This document shows positions 1-11,561 of a DNA stretch of 64,000 nt, in pieces. Origin of the DNA: Hemileia vastatrix. Lineage: Eukaryota > Basidiomycota > Pucciniomycetes > Pucciniales > Zaghouaniaceae. The stretch covers positions 13,180,001 to 13,244,000 of the forward strand of contig JASXTE010000012.1 of NCBI GenBank assembly GCA_030280995.1. Direction: 5' to 3'. Below the pieces are notes generated by a model. It saw only the letters and a program-made list of their open reading frames with translations, was not told the DNA's origin and did no database searches. Made by a program: the position numbers and the translations under genes. Every line of letters starts with the position of its first letter. Position 1 is the stretch's first letter.

Positions 1-1694
1 ACAGAGGAGATGACTATTACACATAGAGAAGGAACCTTACACTCTAATGTAGATCTGTTATCTAGAGTACCTCTGCCTAATAATGATGATAATCCTGCTT
101 ATGTTCCTGAATCAGAGATTATTAACATTTATGGCATTTATATTGTAGATCTTGAGGATGAATTTATGCAATCAATTCTTGATATGTATGCTTCAGATCG
201 TGACTTGAGTAAACTCACTACAATATTAAATGATCCATCTAATGCTTCAATGAATGTTTTAATAAAAACATTACCAAATAAGTATAAAGAGGCATTAGAA
301 AAAGGAAAATTTTTCATTGAGGATGGTTTTATATATTACAGGAAAAAATCAAGTAATGTAATTGTAATTTCCCCTTCAATGAAGGAGTTAATGTCAAGTA
401 TATGTCATGATGATATATTAGCAGGTCATTTTGACTACCATAAAACATTAACCAGAGTAGAAAACACAGCTTGGTGGATTAACATGTCTGAGGATGTTCA
501 AAAATATGTTGAGACATATGATTCTTGTCAAAAATATAAAAGATTAACGGGCAAAAGAGCTGGTTTATTACAACAAATTGAGCAACCAAAAGCTCCATGG
601 GAAATAATTAACATGTACTTTGTAACAGGTTTGCCAATAGCAGGGCATAAGAGTTATAACTCATGCTGGGTAATTGTAGATAGATTTACAAAGATGTGTA
701 AATTTATTCCTACCCACAAAGAGGTTTCTGCAAAGGACTTAGATTTTTTATGGTGGACAAAAATGTTAAATATAGCAGGTTTCCCCAAAGCAATAGTTTC
801 TGACAGAGATCCTAAATTTACTTTTGAGTTCTAGACATCACTTATGGATGTTTCAGGGTGTCAATTAAAACTTTCTACAGCACACCATCCACCAACTGAT
901 GGGCTAGCAGAAAGAATGATACAAACTTTAGAAGATATGATAAGAAGATATTGTGCTTTTGGTCTTAACTTTAAAGACAATTAAAAATTCACGCATGATT
1001 GGGTAACCCTTATCCCAGGTTTAGAATTTGCATACAATAGTACAGTACATTCTGTCACTGGAAAAAAGCCATTTGAGTTATGGTTGGGTTATGTACCTAA
1101 TACCCCTTCTAAAACTCTTAATAAGTTACCTAGATTGGATACCCATCCAGGTACTAAATCTTTTCTTCAGGTGCAAGAATTATGCAGAAAACATGCTCAA
1201 GAATGTATAAATAAGGCATTTGAGTATGAAAAGAAAAGATGGGATAAAGCTCATAAAGAACAAATGTTCAAAGAGGGTGATGAAGTCCTAATTTCTACAC
1301 TACATTTTAATTTAAATGGTAATGTTAAATTGAAGGATCCATTCATTGGAACATTTGTAGTTAAAAAGATGGTTGGTAATAATGCTGTTGAGGTTATTCT
1401 ATATGCACCATATGATAGAAAACATCCAGTATTTCCTATTTCTCTTATAAAACCATACCATTCTAATGATACTGCTCTATTTCCAAGAAAATCAGGAAGG
1501 CGTAAACAGAAACCCGAAGAAATAGTTGAAAAGGCAGAAATTTAAAAGATACTTAAAAAGAGACACCTTACTAAATAAAAGGGAGTTGAGTATCTATTAA
1601 GATTTAAAAATAAATCAAGTGAATATGACCAGTGGATTCCAGAAAATGAAATCTCTGATCTTAAAAATCTCTTGAAAAAATTTAAATCAAAATA
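1..1694 (+). pseudogene. 3' part of a decayed Ty3/gypsy pol gene (element A)
   Basis: The frame enters at the end of RNase H (LLSRVPLPNN) and runs through the integrase zinc domain (GHFDYHKT, then CDSCQKYKR), the catalytic core (INMYFVTGLP, VSDRDPKFT, TDGLAERM), the GPY/F-like module (FIGTFVVKKM) and a C-terminal chromodomain-like segment (YLLRFKNKSSEYDQW). The window edge cuts off everything upstream. Nonsense codons at about 832, 982, 1543 and 1576 break it; the first is TAG where relatives have TGG. The first catalytic Asp of integrase is replaced by Tyr (MYF for MDF). It closely matches the pol tail of element C (28627-29390, minus), so A and C belong to one family. A cannot supply active integrase. 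Confidence 0.93.
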
Positions 1695-1808
1695 ATACTG
1701 TTTATTCAGTATATGTATTATAGAAATTTAAAAAAAAATTCTATTCACTCCTTACTTTTAATTAAAACGCCTTAACATTTTTTTATTGTTTTTTTTTGGG
1801 TGAGGGAG

Positions 1809-2984
1809 TGTAAGCCTAGATATCCCTACGATGGAGTATTTCTTATACTTAAAGTAAGATAACCTTAAGTACATGAAGCTTATATCCTATAAATAAGGTT
1901 AAAATAATAATATATATGATTATATTACATATATATATAATTATTACTCTTTTATATAAATTATAGTAGTCTGAATAGCTTATCCATAGCCTAATAATAC
2001 TTATTAAGGTGTTAATGGAGTCATAATATACTTATCTTAAGTGATATTAAGTAATTATTGACATACATAAGCTTATATGTATACATAAATATCATATTCA
2101 GTGAAATATGCAGTATATTATGTATATTTAGGTATATAAGTGGGTTTTAGCCTCTTAATAGCCTATAACCTTTGTTTTTCTGCTTATTTTAGGTCATATG
2201 GACGTATCCAGTGGACTCACAGCACCTACAGAAGCATAAACATGTATTTCAGGCGCATACACTCAGTCTGGACAACTAAATCTGCTTCCTTGGATGGATA
2301 TTCATGGATTTATGGGTTGGGAGGTCATTGCTGGGTTATTATGGATGCTTGGGGATGTTATTTGGGGCTTGGACATTTCATTTGTTTCCTTCATATGCTT
2401 TGGGTTTCATTATATTCTCTTTGGATGAGTTATTTTACCTGTTTCTTTATGGTATCCGCTTTTATCTGGATTTTCTATTTATGGTATGGGTCTTTGTTAT
2501 CATTTATTGTGATGGAGGGTCCTTACTGGAGGTCTGGGTGTTGAATCTGCTTGAAGTAGACGCCATGGGTAGGTGATGGGCACTCACAGTTCTGTAATTG
2601 CCGGGGATAGCAGTGACATCATCTTGATTGAAGGTCTGTGCACTCCAGTGGATTTTGGTGTAAGTAAGGGAGGATTTTGATGGTTATTAGACATCATTGA
2701 CTTACTACAATTCAAACAAGCATTTTAACACAATTATTATTTTTCAAAGATATATTATAAAGCCATTATAGATTGATATCATCTTTATATAAGCTGTAAC
2801 TATATTATATTCATCTATTTTCCACCACTAGCACGTATTTAAATCCAAGTATTGTGAGTTTTATTTGAGTATAACTATTTTATTAGTCTTCCCCTGAGGT
2901 TTAATCACTAAATCATTTATTAATAAGTGTTAGGAACATAAATAAATACTATTATATCATACTTAAATACCAGTTACACTGACA
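1809..2984 (+). repeat. 3' LTR of element A (1176 bp)
   Basis: Begins TGTAAGCCTAG and ends CACTGACA. It matches, in the opposite orientation, the 1177-bp LTRs of element C (27336-28512 and 32187-33363), with clear divergence. A polypurine tract (GGGTGAGGGAG, 1798-1808) abuts its start, as at the equivalent end of C, D and F. An open frame of 134 codons at 2140-2544 in LTR-sense orientation is also open at the same length in both C LTRs. Confidence 0.93.
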
Positions 2985-4505
2985 TTTTATGTGAAATATT
3001 TTATATGGATTTATTGTGAACATGAATAACTGAAACAAAAATTATAGTTCTTCTTATAAAGTTTTACTTTTTATATATTTAATTACATTATCTTCTGAAA
3101 ATATACTACTGCTATATCTGCTTTTCCAGAGGTAGATAAATAAATAAAGCATTGACTTACCCAATGGGAATTTTTATAAAAAATATTTTAGTTTCTCTGT
3201 GTGATTTCATATTTAAGCTGGTTCAGGTTATAAAAAAAAAAAAATATTTTTGACTAGAAAAATTAATTTTTTTCAGAAAAAAACACATAAGTAATTCATT
3301 TTTTAAATATTAAAAAAATGATATGCTTATGCAAATTTAGAATTAATTTTTTTTTCAAATTATTCAGACAATTCACATATATAACAATTAAAATCCCATA
3401 TCACATTCAAATTATTGAATTTCATGGCATATTTTTAAGTGATTTTGATAATTCATTGGATATGATTAACCTTTTCCACTTTCAATATTTCTTTTTGCTC
3501 CTTCACTTTTTATTTCTCTCTTTCCATGTCATCTCAAATTTGTAATTCTTTACTGTATTTCAGTTTTAGTTATGTTTTTTCTCCAAATATCAAGTCTAAA
3601 AGTAATATAACAAGTGATTTTGTAGATGTAATAGTAATAAATTGATTGAATTAATTTTTTGTGCATGTTTTGGAAGGGTTAAGTTGGTAATCACCAGTTT
3701 TTTCCCCAGTTATTTATTTGGTGCCTGTTTTCTCTTTCTCCACTTAACTTGAATTCACTAAAAAATTTCTTATCAGATTTTACAACTTATATAATTGCTT
3801 CCATATAAATTATGATTTGAGGCTTCTTGGTGTAGTTTATGTATCATATTTTGTTTCTTCCAATTGATTGTTTTAGTAATGAGGATTATTAATAAGTTTT
3901 ATTGAGGTAATTTTCCACATCCATTAATTTAAATTTTTAAAAGATGTAACAAAATGGAATATAGGGTGTTAAATTGTAGAAAGTTAAGTCTGAAAAAATT
4001 TTCAACTTTTGAGTCAGCTTATTTAAATTTTAATTAAATTATAGGCTTATGTTAAATCATTGACAAGGTAATTTCTGTAGCTTAAAGTATTAATTTGTAA
4101 AGAAAAATTCAATTGTTCTATTGTGTGTTCAAAATCAAAAATTGGGAGAAAATGTCTTTATCACTGCACTTATAATTTCAGTGGAGAAAATAAGATTATA
4201 ACTATTTCAACAGATCCTATATTTCCTATTTTTTTATCCCTGTGAGTCCCTTTTTTCACCCCTCTATGGGCTCCCCTACTGGTACTTTGGTTACTGAGTA
4301 GGGTGTGGAATTCCTGGAACATACATATCTTGTTTCACTTCTTGAATCCCCTCAGTCTCCATTAATTTTCCTTTTTTTTTATGAAAACCCTCTTTTTATA
4401 TTTCTTTATAGACACAATGATCTAATCTCTCATCCTTGTAGCTTCCTCATCACATCTTCAAGCCCCATTATAAATTAACTTCATAGCCCTTTTACTTACT
4501 CTCAT
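2985..4505. other. AT-rich DNA without recognisable genes
   Basis: I see no coding region, RNA gene or complete repeat. There are poly-A/poly-T tracts and one 75-codon low-complexity open frame (3318-3545) that I do not consider a gene. The sequence just after the LTR is presumed insertion-site flank; the matching flank lies outside the window. Confidence 0.6.
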
Positions 4506-4536
4506 GCAGCAAAGTGTTGCTGCAACACTTTGCTGC
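4506..4536. repeat. Perfect 14-bp hairpin
   Basis: Arms 4506-4519 (GCAGCAAAGTGTTG) and 4523-4536 are exact reverse complements around a 3-nt centre (CTG). It stands out as GC-richer than its surroundings and lies about 100 bp upstream of a degenerate LTR. No function can be assigned. Confidence 0.85.
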
Positions 4537-4632
4537 TTGTGAACTCAGTCTTTTCTTTGCTCAACCTGCCCCTTTTCTACTTGGTCACTTGAACCCTCAA
4601 TTCACATGAAAAAAATTGTTTCAGAGATACTT

Positions 4633-5388
4633 TGTCACACACCATTTGACACTTGAATTAAAATTCAATCTTTTAATCCATATTCAAAACACAGAGGCAA
4701 CATCTACCTAGCAACTGCTTTTCTCCTTTGTTGTCTGATTCAAACACAATAGTAACTGTACTATCTAAACCTTAAATCTAAATTAGTCAGTCATATGCTT
4801 ATACTTTTTAACTTTAAGAAAATGCAGGGTGAATTAGTTCTTGGATTATTAGTATAGTTTTTAATTTTGGGTTATTTTGTGATAAAGGGTAATTAAAGAT
4901 CTGTGAGTGGGAATAGGAGTAAGTTAAAGGATCTGTGGGTTATAGTGGAGGTTCAGTAATAAATTAAGGGCATATAATTAAAGGAGTCAATGAAAGGTGT
5001 AATTTTCTATATAATTGAGTACATTTGGCTTTACGCTCCTTAGAATTAAGTTATAATATTGTTGTGATAGTAGTTACATTTATATAGAACTATTATTGTT
5101 TCCTACCTTTCTTAAAAATCCATTTCTATTCAAAACTTCTAAAACTTTTAAATCCCTTTTGGTTATTAGGTTACAACCCTTTGTGAGATTTCTGTAATTT
5201 AAGTGTTACTCTACCATACAGTATTATTCATCTTGAACTTTCCTCAAAGCAGATAATTTATTTTTGCCTTATCTTTGAATCACTTCCTCAAAGTAATCCT
5301 CTGTGCCTCAAAGTATTCCTAAAACACTCTTACCTTTCTCACTTACTCAGGAGCACCCTGAACCTTGTGTGCAGGCTCTCCAGTGAAA
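4633..5388 (+). repeat. Degenerate LTR of the B/E retrotransposon family
   Basis: Although heavily mutated, it follows the B and E LTRs from end to end. It starts TGTCACACACCA, contains the conserved stretches CATAGCAACTGC-like (ctagcaactgc) and AAATCTAAATTAGTCA, then GTGGGTTATAG, CTCCTTAGAATTAA and CAACCCTTTGTGAGAT, and ends CTTGTGTGCAGG..CCAGTGA. Only a short stretch resembling the element's internal start follows, and no gag or pol is nearby. It is best read as an old solo LTR or a truncated copy. CpG sites of the younger copies appear here mostly as TG or CA. I see no clear target duplication. Confidence 0.8.
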
Positions 5389-8300
5389 TAATTTTCTTCA
5401 TGTGACTTGGGGGCTTGAGGGTATAATTAGGTGAGAAGCAGGATAAGTGGGGGAGAAAAAAGGGAAAGTCTAGGGGGGGAAGCAGAAAATATAGGGGTGT
5501 GATGGGGCTCCTGGGGTGGAATAAGAGAGTTTCAAAGTGGTGAATGACTGATTTTTGTTTTGTAGAAGGTAAATTCTGGCTGAATATTTAGAGTTTGGGT
5601 GGTAAAATGGGGAATGTAGCACAGTGCGAAATTGGGGAAAAGTGAGCTTGGAAAACAAGGATTATGAGACTTTCTCAATTTTCAAAAGACATGTGTTTGA
5701 AAAATTGTAAAATTTACAGAACAGGAAGATAGCAGGGTAGGGACTAGGACTGAATGGATTCATGCAAGTGGATTTTGGGGTTAATGGCAAGTGGGAGACA
5801 AAGAGTGGATTTCAGAAGACTGTATAACTCTGAAGGGTATATTTTCCACTATATATCTCACTGAGTGTTAGAATTTGAAAAATGGGCATTGAAGAACCCA
5901 AAATAAATCATTAAATCATAATGAAAGTTTAATATGGAAGTTACATGAATCTAAAATATCATTTTACTATGCTTATAGAATATGGCTAATATGTAATTTT
6001 CTAATTCATGAATGATGGATATAAAATTTAAATGAAAGATAGATATTTATTGACCACCAAATTTGAGCATGAATTTATATTGTGTAATTATTATGTGTTA
6101 TTTTCTGAAGATTAAATGTTTCATTATGTAGAAGTGTATTAAAGTGGATAGAGATCAGAAATGTGATCCAGATAATCTTTGTAACACAAACAGATCAACA
6201 TATGCAATAATTTTGAAGCTGTATAATTTTTGAAATAACAATATAAATCTGTGTTGAATTCAGGGAACATGAGAAAAAAATGGATAAGGTGGGCTATCAG
6301 AGGGTATTATAAGAAGCTAAAATTAATTTTTTAATCTTGGTCTATTCTAGAAATCTCAAACAAACTTATTTTTATGTGATTCTGGCTTTTATACAGACAC
6401 AAAATTGAAATAAAAGGTTATATTTAACCTACCCAAAGAGATAACCAGGTTACAACAAGGCTACTCAGAAGTATGAAAAAACAACTTGCCTACCAGTACT
6501 CCTTTTTTCCTCCCTCTGAAAGTCAATCCTTCCTTTTGCTAGGCTAGTGCTAGAAGTAGCCTGCCCTCTTAGTTCTTAACAACATGGTAACCAAAGCCTA
6601 TCCACTTCTGAAACATCACAGCACTTTGTACCTAGTGTTGGTATCTCTTTACCTAGTGTTGACTTATTTTGATGAAGAAGGGAAGTGTTTTAATGACCTT
6701 TTTAAACCAAAATAAGAATTTTCTGGGGAAAAATATGCTGTTGAAATCCACCTGTCCAAGGTAGGTGTATTTCATTTTTTGGTGGTGGGTTTGGTATCTT
6801 TTCTGTGGCATATTTGGTAAGTTTTGAGACCCCCTAATATGTTTCATACAATATGCACAGGCTAAGTTATTCACAATCACCAGGGGAAAACCCAAGTCAT
6901 GTTTGTTTTTTGGGTGTCAATTTCCTGATACAAAACATGACATGAGGTGTAGTCCTATCTCCCATTTTATTGCAAGATATCAAGTCCCACAATAAAACAT
7001 GACACATGGTGTTTCCTCATTTCACACTAAATTTTTCAAGACTTAATGTCATGTTTTATCTGCACAAAATTGACACATAGAATTTAAATTTGACATGATG
7101 AGAGATTTCATGTCACACTCTATTACAAGACATAAAGTCCAGCAATGGAACATGATACAAGGCAGGTCACCATGTTGTGGTAGTCTAAATATTAGTATGG
7201 CACTAAGGATTATTCAAAGAGGTATTTTCCAATTTTATTATAGGGATTTGAAAAGCCAATCTAACTTTATAATGTTTTATATTAGAAAGAATGGATGTTA
7301 AAAATGATTTAAAAAGGGTTAATTTTACAAGTCAAGATTAAATAATTAATTCACAGTTAGAAAATGAAAATATAGGTCTAAAATTGTATGTAAATTAAAT
7401 TAAGAAGCCTCAAGAAGCTTTGTGAATTTTCACTTTTTTTCTTCTATTTTTAATAATTCTATAAAGTATTTTTGATTATTTTCAATTTTTCATAATTTAC
7501 TTAACTGTGATAATTTTTTATTAGATGAATAAGATCTCTCAGACTATAAAAATTAGATTGTATTATGAAGGAGAAGTATCTTTATCATCTTTAATTTTCC
7601 TGGATTATTTATTAGTTTTGTAAGGCTCTGATTGAGTCCAGAAGTCTGTACAAGTTCCAGAAAAGTTCCAGGATGCTCTGGGTGAGGAAAATAAAGCACA
7701 TGACATACTATGCATATAAAGCCTGTAGACTCAAAATAAGACATCATAGAAAATCTTCACTTACAGCAGAAATAATACAAAAATGCTTATTAACAACCAC
7801 TTTATTATTTTTCATAATAAATTAAAAAAATTGTAATACCCTTATAAATATTACACTTTTACATAACATATTATAAAATTCACTCAAAAACTCATTAATA
7901 TATACATATAGGGTACCATTACAAGGGTCTCAACTTCAGGGACTCAAATTTAACAACTAATTCCAATAGAAATTAAAGGTTCATAAAAACATATTATTCA
8001 ATCATTTAAATAACTTTTCTGAATACAGCTTCACTGTTGTATTTCTTTCCCTCATTTCAAATAACACAGATTCTACATCTAAACACCATTGATATCAAAT
8101 AGTTATTAGTCACTTTATATAAAGTAGAGGTTTTAGCTTAGTTAATTTTGAGCTCTTTATTTATTTAAAGGGACAGGGTTTTCTTTGGTTTATCCAACTC
8201 CCTTTTACTCTGCTTACAGCAAGTCAACTGTAAGATTCTCTCTACAACTTCACATTTTATTGAAAGGCTCAAAATCACATTTAGTGTGCAGGATTGTGAC

Positions 8301-8464
8301 ACCCCCAACACAAACATGACACAGTTTTGCCTCCAGTGCATCCTATCCCCAGCTTTTTCATCTGCAGAAAAAAGTAAAAAATATGTGAAGTTTCATTAGT
8401 ATCTAAATCAACAAAACTGGATATTAAAACCTTACCAGATTATAAATAATAAGAAAATTAATCA
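5389..8464. other. Non-coding AT-rich stretch
   Basis: No gene is supportable. Short open frames (for example 5470-5658, 6653-6895 and 7095-7301) have no recognisable domain and unremarkable composition. A short motif related to AAACATGACA followed by GGTG recurs near 6933, 6995, 7150 and 8315, which may be the remnant of a diverged repeat. Nothing else is evident. Confidence 0.5.
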
Positions 8465-8736
8465 TATTGAAAGAAAGATTAATTATTTTGAGGGGATCTT
8501 AGTATGGTTTAGAGAGAGCAAGACAAATGCTGGTTAGTGGAAGATGGATCCTATGCATAAAGCTGTGTATATGCAGAGAGAAAGATCCACCTGGGGGGAT
8601 GGTTGCTTTGTAAGATTTGGTTAGTTAGTATGTATGTATTTAAAATGGTATTTAGGTAACATGAGCAAATGAAAAGATTTGAAGTTGGTTTTAATTTGTG
8701 TGCTGGATCGGCCATGAAAAGCAATTTGAATAATAA
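8465..8736 (+). repeat. 270-bp direct repeat X, left copy
   Basis: Aligns without gaps to 57940-58209, with about 26 mismatches by hand count (near 90% identity). It ends exactly where the left inverted terminus begins (GGGGTATC, 8737). The right copy starts two bases after the opposite terminus. It contains no obvious gene. It could be an exceptionally long target-site duplication, an older direct repeat that happens to bracket the element, or a dispersed repeat. Confidence 0.8.
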
Positions 8737-8797
8737 GGGGTATCAAAGTTTACTGATCTGCAATTAAATTAATTGCAGATAAAAATCCTTATACCCC
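8737..8797 (+). repeat. Left terminal inverted repeat with palindrome
   Basis: Starts GGGGTATCAAAGTTTAC and closes with CTTATACCCC. Between these is an 11-bp-arm palindrome (8756-8766 and 8770-8780) around AAT. The first 30 bases match the right terminus at 57938 read on the minus strand, with about five differences. GGGGTAT and ATACCCC alone also make the 61-bp block foldable, so an independent mini-element is an alternative reading. Confidence 0.65.
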
Positions 8798-9036
8798 AAT
8801 TATCTTCCACAATAATTTTTGCTAATAATTGGGTTATTAGACATTTTATGCGTCAAAGTTGACCTCTTATCTGATGTTTTTCTACTCATTTTTTTATAAT
8901 CACATCTTGACCTACTTTCATTCATAACCACATCTTTGAATACTCTCTGGATATACCTTCTACCTTTCTGTGCACTCCCATTCTCATCTCATCCGGTCTA
9001 TTTTCTCCATGCAGAACACCTCACCATCTCATATAC

Positions 9037-10465
9037 TTGTTTTTTCTCCTTTTCATCTTCAATTATCTTAACATGGCCTGCCATCATAGAAATTCTCAAA
9101 TGAAGCCTTCCCCCCTTTGTTCTTCAAATTGCACTACTCCCTCTTTCCCTCACTCAGCTGAGAAATCAAAGACTGTTCAATTAAAAAAAGATGATCATCT
9201 CATTCTTATCAACTGGCTGAAAACTAAATCTAACTATGATTCTTGTTTTGGTACCAAAAATGCAGCTAAAGTATGATGGCCCCCAGCATCAAAAGCTCAT
9301 GGTTATCTTATAATGGCCAACAAATTACAGAATAAGATCAAGGAAAAGATAGATCTTTTACCCAAACAGATTTCTGAATGCTTCAAGCATTATTGAGCCA
9401 AATTCAAGAAGGAAAAGACTCTTTCATCTTCTACTTATTTTGGTATTACTGACCTCAATATCAGTAAGGGCATCAAATACATAGACGGTAAACTTGATTC
9501 TTTATGTCCTTAATTTAAAGAGATGGATGCTATTTTTGGAGAGCAAGCTTATGTTGATCCTGCAAACATGTTGTATGGTGAAGATTCTATCTCAATACAT
9601 GATTTTGAAAGAAATATTTTTCCTTCTTCTTCTACTCAACCCTCCCCTCATTTAACTTCCACAAATCAACATATCTTTTCAATATATCCTTATGGCAATA
9701 TAAACCAACATGATCTTACTCAAGTATGTTTTTTCATTTCATCTAACCAATTCTTTTTTATATTTACATTTTCTTATTTCTAAATGGGCTGAAGAACAAA
9801 TGCAGGAGCCATTATCATCTGAGTAAGAAGCCAGCAACAATGATGAGGAGGAAAATGTGACCTTGAACAAAAAGCAAATGGCTTCAAGTAGTCTAAATTT
9901 CTAGGCTCAAAGAAGAAGAAAAAGTGATACTTCATCTCAAACCCCTTTTTTTTCTATTGAAGAATTTTCGGAGAAACGTGATGCTGGTAAGTGATACCAA
10001 ACCTCTTAATACTTTACTCTGCTTTTCTTCTACTTTTTGTTAATATTTCATATCACTCTAGAACAAGTGGAAGTTGCTAAAGAGACTCTAAAGTTTGAAA
10101 AGCCAAAATATGAGCTCTCTTTAAGGAGGGATGACAGGGTGCATGATTTGGAAGAGAAGAAGTTTGAACTCTCTTTATGGAAGGATGATAGGACACAAGT
10201 CTTGTAGGAGAGAAAGTACAAACTCTCTTTATGGAAGGATGATAGGGTACAAGACTTGGAGGAGAAGAAAATTGAGTTATCTCTAAGTACTGAAAAATCA
10301 AAGAAGGAGGACAAAACACTTGATCATCGAAACCTCATGGAACAGATGAAATATAAGCTTGATTGTGAAGAAGATTCCAAAAAGAAAGATTTCTTGATAG
10401 AACTTGTTAAAGCTAATAAATCTGTTGAGGAAATTGAACGTTTAAAGAAATTGTTTGATGACTAG
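9037..10465 (+). pseudogene. Myb/SANT-like DNA-binding protein, transposon partner (broken)
   Basis: A conceptual reading gives a first exon with LKKDDHLILINWLK, then ASKAHGYLIMANKL, a helix-rich stretch and CPxFKEMDAIFGEQA. This is the layout of the Myb/SANT-like proteins common in rust and other basidiomycete genomes, often next to Harbinger-type transposases. Likely introns lie near 9725-9785 and 9988-10060. The last exon encodes a coiled coil with repeats of about 19 residues (ELSLWKDDR and LEEKK, 10100-10290) and ends KKLFDD. At least six in-frame stops occur (for example near 9274, 9394, 9511 and 10206); where relatives suggest the ancestral codon these look like CGA, CAA or CAG changed by C-to-T. 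The family assignment rests on remembered sequence style, not on a search. Confidence 0.6.
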
Positions 10466-10707
10466 TTTGTTTTATTTCTCTCACACTTCAACTGCTCATA
10501 ATTAATTTTACATTAAATTTTATCTTAATTTCCTGTATTTCTTTACTCTATCCATCATTAGTTGAATTTTCATATTTTAATGTTGTAAATTCTTTTTTAA
10601 AAAAAATGTTCAAGAATTTTTAATGTTAAAAATTCTTTTTTAGTTAAAATTTTCAAGTTGCATTTGAAAATTTTCCCACCCCACCCCTGTATTTTATTGA
10701 ACTAAGG
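10466..10707. other. AT-rich flank with a split ~90-bp repeat unit
   Basis: The end (CCCCTGTATTTTATTGAACTAAGG) continues across D at 19465-19483 (TAAGGGGTGGGTATCACCA) and then across B at 33981. It matches the tandem units at 33981-34260. No gene is visible. Confidence 0.6.
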
Positions 10708-11526
10708 TGTCAAGGGTCACTTTTAGTCTAGAAGATTTGGTACGTAGTTCTACAAGGATTTATAAGGCTTAAATGGATTTTCAACAACCTTGTACGTATT
10801 TCTTAATTCAAAGGTGAATGTTTTACTCAATAACAGAGGTAGGATTAAAATATTAATATAATTTATAAATTAGAATTACGCTATTGTAAGTACTAATGAT
10901 ATAGAATATAAGAATAAGTGTTTATTTGGTTATTGTTGTAATAAAATGGTTTGGTAAGATAGAATGATCAAAAGACAACAAAAGAGAGGCCTTTTATAGG
11001 CAAAGGAGAGACAAAGCACGGAAATCAAATTCTAAAAACAGTAGGGAAAAGAGAGAAAAAGAACATTCCAGAAAGAGTATTTCAAATAATAAAGTTATTC
11101 CAAAAAGAAGGCGTCAAAAAAGATGTATTTACAGAGTATGTCAGAAATACATCAATATTTTTAATATTTACTGTAAATGTCAATTCCAAATAAGAAATTT
11201 GATTTATTTGTATATATTTAATATTATTTGAATATTTAAATCTTATTTTATCTTTGTATTTTATTTTTTAAATATAAAGTTTTATTTTTCCCAACCTGTC
11301 AGTTTAGCACGGTGTTAGAGAAAATATAAGGGACAAAATTATAATTATAATTTTACTTATTTATTTAATTAATTAATTTAATTTTAACATTCTGTAACTA
11401 GTTAATTTATAACTAATGTTAATGTAACTAAATGATAATTAAATAATAATTAAAGATGATAAGGTGCGGCTTCATCCAGTAAATAATTACTTATTTCACT
11501 GGGTAAGTCTAGTAGCCTGGCTGACA
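10708..11526 (-). repeat. 3' LTR of element D
   Basis: Read on the coding strand it begins TGTCAGCCAGGCTACTAG and ends CCCTTGACA. A polypurine tract AGAGTAAGGGAG (11527-11538 on the minus strand) abuts it. The first 14 bases are shared with the LTR of F, although the rest differs. Confidence 0.95.
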
Positions 11527-11561
11527 CTCCCTTACTCTAAAAAAAATAATAAAAAAAAATG

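Noticed and set aside
5470..5658. 62-codon minus-strand frame
   Set aside because: No homology cue, no splice context, AT-rich non-coding composition around it.
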